The notes beneath the pieces were generated by a model. The model was not told where the DNA came from, made no database searches, and worked only from the letters and a program-made list of their open reading frames with translations. A program made the position numbers and the translations under genes. From Alistipes sp. (lineage in GTDB: Bacteria > Bacteroidota > Bacteroidia > Bacteroidales > Rikenellaceae): a DNA stretch of 64,000 nt. The stretch lies in NCBI GenBank assembly GCA_017398045.1, contig JAFQHI010000009.1, positions 62,001 through 126,000 of the forward strand. Reading direction: 5' to 3'. Below are positions 46,201-53,788 of this stretch, in pieces. Position 1 is the first letter of the stretch. Each line of letters begins with the position of its first letter.

Positions 46201-46542
46201 GTGAGCCTTCTTCTGTGAGCCGTAACCCACAACGACTACCTCCTCAATGTTCTGACGGTCCTCCTTCAAAACGAACTGTGTTTTCGAGAAATCGGCGATA
46301 TTCTCGGTAATGTAACCCAAGAACGAGATCTGAATCTCACCCTTGGCCGGTACGGCAATTTGGAATCGACCATCCACACCCGTAGTCGTACCCTGCGTCG
46401 TACCCTTCACAATCACGGTTGCACCGATTACCGGCTGACCCGCTTCATCCACCACGGTACCCTTGACCGTCTGTTGCGCCATTGCCGACATCGACATCAG
46501 AATCGCTGCCAAGCAGAGGCAAAAACTATATAATTTCTTCAT
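43261..46542 (-). CDS. SusC-like TonB-dependent transporter (GATC-rich block)
   Basis: A 1093-residue outer-membrane importer: signal MKKLYSFCLCLAAILMSMSAMA, carboxypeptidase-regulatory-like domain (VKGTVVDEAGQPVIGATV, about 27-105), TonB-box/plug start EEVVVVGYGSQKKAHLTGSV (about 107), plug with SVLKDASAAVYGARAANGVVLV, then a 22-strand barrel ending in GVNVTF. An ATG 9 nt upstream (46551) is also possible. Middle gene of the leftward triplet. Paralogous to 50387-53776 over its length. About 24 GATC sites in 3.3 kb, above random expectation, against about one in its paralogue. Confidence 0.95.
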   Translation of the reverse strand: MKKLYSFCLCLAAILMSMSAMAQQTVKGTVVDEAGQPVIGATVIVKGTTQGTTTGVDGRFQIAVPAKGEIQISFLGYITENIADFSKTQFVLKEDRQNIEEVVVVGYGSQKKAHLTGSVATVNVDDVKDITSGSLAATLEGMMPGVSVSGGEARPGENASISIRDVNSLDAIGSSGGQPLFVIDGFIQSSSVFNNLDPSMVASISVLKDASAAVYGARAANGVVLVQTKRGTLGTPKISYSGSIGITDEISRPKMLNAYQYGKLWNAVQGADPTKTNLNATLDLFQKDELEAMKHLNYDLLDQYWEAAVKQRHSVTLSGATEKANYFAGISYFDQGGNLGKLDYNSWSYRAGADMKIGNWVKASLQISGDYSDKTSPTVKVGSSNSEDYNMLLSHPRYIPETVDGKPISVYGPSNTGKAGGREDYNFGLMQELGDMGNTMTQNMSINASLEWDLGWIKPLRGLKTRLSYGKNISTSKTNQEGSAFNIYQMVERYGSGQHLYTPTGIEDGTIDYLASENFTVKEIYNGPELGYHSRSMKRSDSYQLNWVVNYARDFGKHSVSALFSIERSESETEDNATQVTDLYSFGTGQSNSVGQNSVLTGSFGRSESGTLSYLGRLNYAYDDKYLFEFLFRSDASTKFAPENYWGYFPSASLGWVVSQEDWFADNVSWIDFLKIRASFGLTGRDNTTAWQWMQTYTTDLDKGAILTENGLAGSRLSIKKELAAVNRDAHWDKSYKSNFGIDWNILNNRLGFTIEGYYEWNREILMPYVASVPGTVGTASANMNVGEMDSWGVEFSATWNDRIGKDFKYKINLNTGYSDNKVLFMDWDTDQLFMQIEKGDRTDQGSWGLQCLGMFRSFQDIEEYFAKYNITSYMGMTKDQVRPGMLIYKDVRGPQQEDLSYAGPDGVVDNELDLVRLSNRSNPYGLTANLSAEWKGLSIAAQIQASWGGYTFVSADARKPKYDLEYNSMPSFWNPDNMFVYEDIYDGSGNLVVEQNLDGQYPSLAYGINTNQSSFWRVSAASVTLRRLTLAYTIPSKYTSKIGLSSVRFNVTGTNLLNFYNPYPDKFMNPMAGSYGKYPNLRSVTIGVNVTF

Positions 46543-46569
46543 AGCTGTCATTTTTACTGAAATGATAGA

Positions 46570-48099
46570 TTAGAACCAACGCGGGTCACCACGCTTACCG
46601 TCCACGCAAGGAGCAGAAGTCGGGCAGAGATTAACACCGCCATTCTCAACCGTGAGATCCAACTCAGCAATCGGGCCTACAAAACCCGGATTAACCGGAG
46701 CACCGCCGGCTGCAACCTCAGCATCGTAGCTTTGAGCACTACCCGAATCTTCAAATACGGTCGTGTTCGTATACTCGAAGTTTCCGTAGAGACGGTCGAG
46801 CTGCTGGATGTTGTAGAAAATCATATCGGTAAAGTAGTTCGTATGGCCCGAGTCAGCCTTCGTACGGTCGCAACGCTTACCGGTGAAGTAGAGCGTCGAA
46901 GCCTCGAAACGCCACGCCGAAGTCGATGCAGGCGAACCAAATACCTTCGGGCGGTTCTGGTTGCTCAAAGCAATGAAATAGAAGCCCTTGTTTGCCAAAT
47001 CGAATACCGTGGATTCCGAAATAGTCATATCCTTGATACCGGTGTTACCACCCTGCAACAAGATGAACTGCATGCCGCTTTCGTTTTTCATCTGAACAAT
47101 CGAACGAACGATGCGTAAATCCATTATACCGTAACCCTTCGACGAATAGACAAAGCTCTTGGGCATATTCTTGACCATAGCATCCTGCAACACGATGGGA
47201 TCCTCAATAATGTACGCACCTTTACCAGCACCGAGCTGCTTGTAGGTAGCCGTACCACCCTTGTAGAGCAGGTTGGCATCCATGATCGACTCATCAGGCG
47301 TCGAGCTAAGTTCGAAGAAAGCGTTCTGGGTCGATGCCGTGCAATCGAAATCTACGAATTTAACCTTCAGGCCGGCCTGAATTACAAAACCGCTGGTCTC
47401 ACCCATAATTACGCGCGCGTTATTCGTCTTGCTGTCCGTACGAATCGTCGTGGTAATCAGCCCCAGATCAATCTTATCGTTCATCGTGTACTCCTTGCCG
47501 GCCTCCAACTCGAAGGCAATCTCAAAGTTGGCATCTGCCTGATGGCTGGCGAGCAGCGATTCGGCATTGTCGGCCATATACTTGTTAATAAACTCGGCAA
47601 TGTCCGGATTCTCGGCGTGAAGAATCTTCTCGGCAGGAACAAGCGTCGAGTAAGCAAATACGCTGGCCTCGGCGGCCTCCTTGTTGTTCAACTTCTCGTT
47701 GCCGGCCGTGCGAACACGCACCTCATAGCTCGTGTCCTCGATCTTCTCGAAGACGATGCGGCATCCGTCGATATAGACGTCCTCACCTTCACCCTCGTGA
47801 GCTTGACCGCGCACGAAGAGATACTTTGGGTTGGCCGGATCATCGACAACGGCTACCGTTACATAGTAACCACCGGCACCATAGACCTGCGGCCACTCCA
47901 CTACGAGACTTTCCGAACCATCCGAGTTGGTCTGCGACGAAATCACAAACCCCTCGACGTCGGGAGAGGTCAGCTGTACATTGCTGACACCCGATGAGAA
48001 TGTCTCATCATCGACACCCTGCGCGCACGATACAGCAAACAATGCCATCGCTGCACAGCAAATGCCTCCGAAGAGCTTTTTCAAAGTCATCTTTTTCAT
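46570..48099 (-). CDS. Surface lipoprotein with beta-helix (DUF4957/DUF5123-like), first of the leftward triplet
   Basis: A 509-residue lipoprotein: signal MKKMTLKKLFGGICCAAMALFAVSC (Cys about 25), an Ig/FN3-like domain (about 35-150), then a right-handed beta-helix-like region (about 210-480) of the DUF4957/DUF5123 kind found in pectin utilisation loci, ending KRGDPRWF. Such proteins probably bind glycan at the surface; catalysis not evident. Its first ~28 residues are nearly identical to those of the divergent paralogue at 48864, while the bodies have drifted. It starts the leftward operon 27 bp before SusC. Confidence 0.82.
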   Translation of the reverse strand: MKKMTLKKLFGGICCAAMALFAVSCAQGVDDETFSSGVSNVQLTSPDVEGFVISSQTNSDGSESLVVEWPQVYGAGGYYVTVAVVDDPANPKYLFVRGQAHEGEGEDVYIDGCRIVFEKIEDTSYEVRVRTAGNEKLNNKEAAEASVFAYSTLVPAEKILHAENPDIAEFINKYMADNAESLLASHQADANFEIAFELEAGKEYTMNDKIDLGLITTTIRTDSKTNNARVIMGETSGFVIQAGLKVKFVDFDCTASTQNAFFELSSTPDESIMDANLLYKGGTATYKQLGAGKGAYIIEDPIVLQDAMVKNMPKSFVYSSKGYGIMDLRIVRSIVQMKNESGMQFILLQGGNTGIKDMTISESTVFDLANKGFYFIALSNQNRPKVFGSPASTSAWRFEASTLYFTGKRCDRTKADSGHTNYFTDMIFYNIQQLDRLYGNFEYTNTTVFEDSGSAQSYDAEVAAGGAPVNPGFVGPIAELDLTVENGGVNLCPTSAPCVDGKRGDPRWF

Positions 48100-48863
48100 A
48101 GGCTTTTTAGTTTAAAATTGGTTTGATGAATAAAAATTGATTTGGTTGTTTTAGTTCGCATTTCCAATTCATGCCACTTATAGCTAAAAAGATGATTTTA
48201 AGCCGTTTAATACTATCTATTTAGTTTTTAGATAGTCGAGAACATTCTGTGCATATTTGGTCTTTTGCGCTGTAAAAATCAAGACAGATGAAGGGGCGCG
48301 GATAAGGAGTCGATAGAGGAGGTAAAAATTACCAAAACTTTTCCTGTTGCTCGAAAAATTTAGTAGTCAAACGGTAACCGGTTCGGGGCGGTGTATTACG
48401 CAATGGGTGAGCCGAAAACGCCACAATTCGAACATTTTCGAATAACTAACAACGCCTCCGAAATCAAATCGTAAGGTGCGAAAAAGGGGCTGAAATCTCC
48501 TCTTTTATGTGCTTTTTGGGGGACCATTTATGCCACACATCCGCACCGAGGGAATTTTTCGAACACTTTTTTTCGCAAAAAAATTTTTTATGCAAAAAAG
48601 CTTGCTATCTTTGTATTTTGAAGGTGGGGTATTTTGCGCCCGTTTTTACGCTAAACACCCCGCTAATTACCACAGAACCAACCACTTAAAACGAAACTAA
48701 AACATACAGAACGAACCCAAGGATTAGCCCGATACGTTTGGGCGGATGTTACTTTTTAGCTATAAAAGCGACGGCTTTTGCGACCCTTAAGTGACACTAT
48801 CAGATGCTAATAATCAAATATTTACATAAACATTCAACCAACTTAATTTAAATTATTCAGCCT
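48100..48863. promoter_or_regulatory. Divergent control region of the two paralogous loci
   Basis: A 764-bp AT-rich gap with no credible gene. A 14-bp element CTTTTTAGCTATAA reads toward each operon: plus strand 48752-48765 (98 bp before the 48864 start) and minus strand 48191-48178 (78 bp before the 48099 start). A TATCTTTG -7 element at 48606-48613 probably drives the rightward operon, giving a leader near 245 nt. ACTATCTA/TAGATAGT (48212-48219/48229-48236) is an operator-like inverted repeat on the left side. No clear leftward promoter was found. Confidence 0.6.
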
Positions 48864-50354
48864 ATGAAAAAGATGACTTTGAAAAAGTTCTTCGGAGGCA
48901 TTTGCTGTGCAGCGATGGTATTGTTTGCCGTATCGTGCGCACAAGGTGCCGATGAGGAGGTCTTTTCGACCGGCGTAACCAACGTCCAGTTGGAATCGCC
49001 AACGATTGACGCGTCGTGTTTCGACATTGTCACGACCAACAATGGCGACATCGTGAAGTTCACCTGGCCTGTTGTCTATGGTGGTGACGGTTACGAGGTG
49101 AAGGTGGCCAGCCAGGAGACGGGCGAGATGCTTATCGACACCCTGATTGACGGTCAGAGCGTAACCTTCCCGATGGTCGAGGACAGCTACTTCGACATCA
49201 GCGTAAAGGTCTTCGGTAACGACCGCTACAACAACACGGATGCTGCCGAGGCTACGCAGTACACCTACAGCACGTGGGGTACGTTGCAGGTAATTCCTTC
49301 GGGTTCGGAAATCTCGAGCTGGATTACCGAGAACTACACGGCTCCCGAGAGTGCCTCGCTGGGTCTGGTTTACGAGCTGGAGGCCGGTGGTCAGTACACG
49401 CTGACGGCTCCTGCCGATTTCAACCTCGACAAGGTTTGCTTCCGTGGTGATGCCGACAACCGTCCGTTGATAGTTGTTTCGGGCGGTGGCGCACTCATGA
49501 CGCAGGCAGGTCTGAAGGTCATGAACATCAACTTCGATTGCACGGATGCCACGCATCGTGGTCTGATTCTGATGCACTCGACGCCCGATGAATCGATTTC
49601 GACCGAGTCGCTCGGCTACAAGGCCGATGGTGCCAACCAGAACTGCTACGTGATTGTGAAACCGGTTATCTTCGAGAGCTGCTGGGTGAAAAACCTGCCC
49701 AACGCCTTCCTCGACGACAACCAGCAGAAGTTCGCCCTGGCTGACCTGCGCATCAACGATGCCATTATTCAGCTTAAGAACAGCGGTTCGAACGGTTTCA
49801 TCAAGTTCGACAAGGGTGGCTATCTGATTCAGAAGATGAGCATCACCAACACGTCGATTTACAACTCGGTGCAGAACAATAATGGCACCTACTTCATCCG
49901 CTTCTCGAACTCGTCGAATGCCCAGCCCAAGAAGGTCTTCGGTAACTCGCGCAACTTCCTCGAGTACACGATTAAGGATTGTACGATTGCCCGCACCTTC
50001 CCCAAGAAGGACTTCGGTAACAACCTACCCAACACGCAGAACGGCCAGAAGCTGTGGTGCCACATTGAGAACACCCTCTTCTTCGACATCATGCGTCTTG
50101 AGAAGTTCATCCAGAGCCAGTGGTATATGACCACGCCGAACAACGTATTGTTCTGCTCGCCGAACGCTTCGTACAACAGCGGTGACGGTACGAAGAAGGA
50201 TAAGCTGGGTAACTTCTACTCGCTCAACGAAGACCCGGGCTTCACGGAGGCAACCTTCCCCGAGCTGGATTTGAATGCCGCCAACGGTGGTATCAACCTC
50301 AAGGCCACGTCCGGCACGCTGGCTCCCACGATTGGTGACCCGCGCTGGTTGTAA
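48864..50354 (+). CDS. Surface lipoprotein with beta-helix (DUF4957/DUF5123-like), first of the rightward triplet
   Basis: A 496-residue lipoprotein with signal MKKMTLKKFFGGICCAAMVLFAVSC, an Ig/FN3-like domain (about 35-140) and a beta-helix-like region (about 190-470; AGLKVMNINFDCTDATHRGLILMHSTPDESI), ending TIGDPRWL. Same family and layout as 46570-48099; both keep the TPDESI and GDPRW segments. Likely a surface glycan-binding protein of the rightward operon, followed by SusC 32 bp later. No GATC site was seen in the gene, in contrast to its paralogue. Confidence 0.82.
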   Translation: MKKMTLKKFFGGICCAAMVLFAVSCAQGADEEVFSTGVTNVQLESPTIDASCFDIVTTNNGDIVKFTWPVVYGGDGYEVKVASQETGEMLIDTLIDGQSVTFPMVEDSYFDISVKVFGNDRYNNTDAAEATQYTYSTWGTLQVIPSGSEISSWITENYTAPESASLGLVYELEAGGQYTLTAPADFNLDKVCFRGDADNRPLIVVSGGGALMTQAGLKVMNINFDCTDATHRGLILMHSTPDESISTESLGYKADGANQNCYVIVKPVIFESCWVKNLPNAFLDDNQQKFALADLRINDAIIQLKNSGSNGFIKFDKGGYLIQKMSITNTSIYNSVQNNNGTYFIRFSNSSNAQPKKVFGNSRNFLEYTIKDCTIARTFPKKDFGNNLPNTQNGQKLWCHIENTLFFDIMRLEKFIQSQWYMTTPNNVLFCSPNASYNSGDGTKKDKLGNFYSLNEDPGFTEATFPELDLNAANGGINLKATSGTLAPTIGDPRWL

Positions 50355-50386
50355 TCTCACACATATATAATATAATATAAGAAGAG

Positions 50387-53300
50387 ATGAAGAAAAATTT
50401 TATATATAGCTTTTGCCTCTGCCTGGTAGCGATGATGTTCTCGCTCACGGCAATGGCACAGACCATGGTCAAGGGTACCGTGGTGGATGAGGCCGGACAA
50501 CCCGTGATTGGTGCCACGGTCATCGTGAAGGGTACGACCATGGGTACGACGACGGGCCTCGACGGCCAGTTCAATGTCGCTGTTCCGCAGAATGGTGCTA
50601 TCGAGGTTTCGTTCCTGGGTTACATCACCGAGACGGTTTCGAACCTCAACAATCCGAAGGTGGTTCTGAAGGAGGACCGTCAGAACATCGAGGAGGTAGT
50701 CGTAGTAGGTTACGGTACGCAGAAGAAGGCGCACCTGACCGGTTCGGTGACCTCGGTCGATACGGAGGATATTCAGGATATCGTTTCGGGTGACCTCGGT
50801 ACGACGCTCCAGGGCCTGATGCCCGGTGTATCGGTATCGGGTGGTAACTCGACCCCGGGTGAGCGTTCGCAGATTTTCGTGCGTGGTGCCGGTGACCTGA
50901 GCGCGCTGAACACGGCCGGTGCCGGTGGTGCGCAGACCTTCGTGCAGGAGCCGCTCTATGTGATTGACGGTTACGCCTACCCGAACAGTATCGGTATCGG
51001 TAACAACAACAACGTGAACCTCGGTGCAGAGGCCTTCTCGAACCTCGACCCGACGATGATTGAGTCGATTTCGGTACTGAAGGATGCCTCGGCTGCCGTG
51101 TATGGTGCGCGTGCCGCCAACGGTGTTATCCTCGTGACGACGAAGCGCGGTAAGGAGGGTGCTCCCCAGATTTCGTATAGCGGTTCGGTGGGTATCTCGA
51201 ACCAGTCGCACGCCAAGATGTTGAACGCCTACCAGTATGGTCGCCTGTACAACATCATGCAGACGGCTGACCCCTACAAGACCAGTACGGACCTCAACAC
51301 CACGGCCGACCTCTTCCAGCTCGACGAGTTGAACGCCATGAAGAAGTTGGATTTCAATATGTTGGATGACCACTGGTCGGCTGCCATCAAGCAGAAGCAC
51401 TCGCTCAACATCACGGGTGCCACGGAGAAGGCCAACTACTTTGCCGGTATCGCATTCTTCGACCAGGATGGTAACATCGGTAACTTCATGGACCAGCGTT
51501 GGAACTACCGCGCAGGTGCTGATGTAAAGGTAACGAAGTGGCTGAAGGCCGGTCTCTCGATTACGGGTGACTACGGCAAGAAGACCTCGTCGGTTGTTAA
51601 GATTGGCGGTGCAAACCAGCGCAACGACTATAATATGCTTCTGATGCGTCCGCGCTACATTCCCGAGTATGTAAACGGTCTGCCGATTGCTGCTTACGGT
51701 GTAACGAACGAGGAGGTTGACGGCAACCAGCTCTACCACTACAACGAGCTTCAGAACAACGGTGACCGCTCGCGCAACATGACCTCGAACATGAGCATTC
51801 AGGGTAACCTGTCGGTAGATTTCGGTGAGATTTGGAAGCCCCTGCAGGGTCTGACCGCCCGCCTGAACTACGGTAAGTCGATTACGACCGACAAGACGAA
51901 CCAGATGACCTCGGAGTTCACGATTTACACGATGACCGAGCGTGCCGGTTCGGGTTCGCACCTCTACACCCCGATTCCGGGTCAGGAGGAGGCTTGGGAG
52001 GCTTTGATGGCACCCGAGAACTTCGTTGCCCTGAACCTCACGAACTCGAACGGTGGTGACTCGTCGGCCTTCATCTCGCGTGAGATGGCCCGCACGGACA
52101 ACTACCAGGTTAACTTCCAGGTAAACTACGGCCGCACGTTCGGCAAGCACACCGTCGGTGCGATGTTCAACATCGAGAAGTCGGAGTCGGAGTCGGAGTG
52201 GTCGTGGGCTACGATTGACGACCCCTATTCGTTCTCGACCGGTCAGTCGACCACCGCTACGGGTACGAAAGATTTGAAGTTCACCCGTTCGGAGGGTGCT
52301 TCGCTCGCCTACCTGGGGCGCGTAAACTACGCTTACGACGACAAGTATCTGTTGGAGGGTCTTGTACGTGTCGATTACTCGACCAAGTTTGCCCCGAAGA
52401 ACTACAAGGGTATCTTCCCGTCGGTTTCGGCCGGTTGGGTTGTTTCGAAGGAGGGTTGGTTCCAGGACAATGTTCGCTGGATTGACTTCCTGAAGCTCCG
52501 CGCCTCGTTCGGTTTGACGGGTCGTGATAACTGTACGCCGTGGCAGTGGATGCAGTCCTACTCGACCTCGGAGGGTACGAAGGGTGGTCCGGTATTCGGT
52601 ACGGGTATCTCGAACGAGACGCTGAACCACATTACGACCAACAAGAATATTGCCGCTGTGAACCCCGATGTACACTGGGATAAGTCGTACAAGATGAACA
52701 TCGGTTTGGATTGGAACCTCTTGCAGAACCGCCTCGGTTTCACCGTCGAGGGTTACAAGGAGTGGAACCGCGAGATGTTGATGATTCTGGCCCAGCAGGT
52801 TCCCAGCACCGTAGGTACCGCCTCGGCTGCCGTGAACATGGGTGAGATGGATTCGTGGGGTCTTGAGTTCTCGGTGAACTGGAGCGACCGCATCGGTAAG
52901 GATTTCAAGTATAAGATTAACATCAGCACCGGTTACTCGGACAACAAGGTGCTTGTTGCCGACTTCGAGACCGAGGGTGAGAAGTATTACAAGTCGATGC
53001 ATCAGGGCGGCCGCACGGATATCGGTTCGTGGGGTATGCAGTGCATCGGTATGTTCCGCTCGTTCCAGGACATCAACGAGTACGTAGAGAAGTACAACAT
53101 CACCTCGTATATGGGTATGCCGGTAGAGGATATCCGTCCGGGTATGTTGATGTACAAGGATGTTCGTGGCGCACAGTTCGACTCCGAGACCAAGACCTAC
53201 AGCGGTCCCGATGGTTCGGTGAGCGATGAGTACGACCAGGTACGTCTCTCGAACCGCTCGAACCCCTACGGTTTGACGGCTAACCTCTCGGCCGAGTGGA

Positions 53301-53776
53301 AGGGCATCTCGCTGAACGCCCAGATTTCGGCTTCGTGGGGTGGTTACTCGTTCGTGCCTAACCAGGCTATCCAGACCGACGACATCGAGGTATTCAATAT
53401 GCCTTCGTTCTGGAATCCCGACAACGTATATTCGTATCAGAACATCTACGACGTAAATGGCAATCTGCTTATCGCCGAGAACCGTGACGCCGGTATGCCG
53501 AACCCCGTATATTCGGATGTGAACGCTCGTCAGTCGTCGTTCTGGCGCGTGAGCGGTACGCGCGTGAACCTGCGCCGTCTGACGCTGGCCTACTCGCTGC
53601 CCAAGAAGTGGCTCACCCCGATTGGCATCTCGTCGGTACGTGTAAACGTAACGGGTACCAACCTGTTGAGCTTCTACAACCCCTATCCCGATAAGTTCAT
53701 GGATCCGCTGGCCGGCTCGTATGGTAACTACCCGAACCTGCGCAACTGGACGATTGGTCTTAATGTAAACTTCTAA
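50387..53776 (+). CDS. SusC-like TonB-dependent transporter, rightward triplet
   Basis: A 1129-residue outer-membrane importer: signal MKKNFIYSFCLCLVAMMFSLTAMA, regulatory-like domain MVKGTVVDEAGQPVIGATVIV, EEVVVVGYGTQKKAHLTGSV, plug segment SISVLKDASAAVYGARAANGVILV, and a barrel ending GLNVNF. It has insertions relative to its paralogue at 43261, for example around residues 165-200 of the plug, which may change ligand choice. Paired with SusD 12 bp downstream. Highly biased codons, third positions rich in C and G/T. Confidence 0.95.
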   Translation: MKKNFIYSFCLCLVAMMFSLTAMAQTMVKGTVVDEAGQPVIGATVIVKGTTMGTTTGLDGQFNVAVPQNGAIEVSFLGYITETVSNLNNPKVVLKEDRQNIEEVVVVGYGTQKKAHLTGSVTSVDTEDIQDIVSGDLGTTLQGLMPGVSVSGGNSTPGERSQIFVRGAGDLSALNTAGAGGAQTFVQEPLYVIDGYAYPNSIGIGNNNNVNLGAEAFSNLDPTMIESISVLKDASAAVYGARAANGVILVTTKRGKEGAPQISYSGSVGISNQSHAKMLNAYQYGRLYNIMQTADPYKTSTDLNTTADLFQLDELNAMKKLDFNMLDDHWSAAIKQKHSLNITGATEKANYFAGIAFFDQDGNIGNFMDQRWNYRAGADVKVTKWLKAGLSITGDYGKKTSSVVKIGGANQRNDYNMLLMRPRYIPEYVNGLPIAAYGVTNEEVDGNQLYHYNELQNNGDRSRNMTSNMSIQGNLSVDFGEIWKPLQGLTARLNYGKSITTDKTNQMTSEFTIYTMTERAGSGSHLYTPIPGQEEAWEALMAPENFVALNLTNSNGGDSSAFISREMARTDNYQVNFQVNYGRTFGKHTVGAMFNIEKSESESEWSWATIDDPYSFSTGQSTTATGTKDLKFTRSEGASLAYLGRVNYAYDDKYLLEGLVRVDYSTKFAPKNYKGIFPSVSAGWVVSKEGWFQDNVRWIDFLKLRASFGLTGRDNCTPWQWMQSYSTSEGTKGGPVFGTGISNETLNHITTNKNIAAVNPDVHWDKSYKMNIGLDWNLLQNRLGFTVEGYKEWNREMLMILAQQVPSTVGTASAAVNMGEMDSWGLEFSVNWSDRIGKDFKYKINISTGYSDNKVLVADFETEGEKYYKSMHQGGRTDIGSWGMQCIGMFRSFQDINEYVEKYNITSYMGMPVEDIRPGMLMYKDVRGAQFDSETKTYSGPDGSVSDEYDQVRLSNRSNPYGLTANLSAEWKGISLNAQISASWGGYSFVPNQAIQTDDIEVFNMPSFWNPDNVYSYQNIYDVNGNLLIAENRDAGMPNPVYSDVNARQSSFWRVSGTRVNLRRLTLAYSLPKKWLTPIGISSVRVNVTGTNLLSFYNPYPDKFMDPLAGSYGNYPNLRNWTIGLNVNF

Positions 53777-53788
53777 CAGCGTATTAAG

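Noticed and set aside
48507..48700. Two overlapping ~60-codon frames in the divergent control region
   Set aside because: They cross the probable rightward promoter (48606-48613), lack start context and resemble no protein.
48178..48765. Invertible promoter as a firm call
   Set aside because: Inverted copies exist, but they are short, are also explained as operators in front of each gene, and no invertase gene is in the window; kept only as a possibility in the findings.
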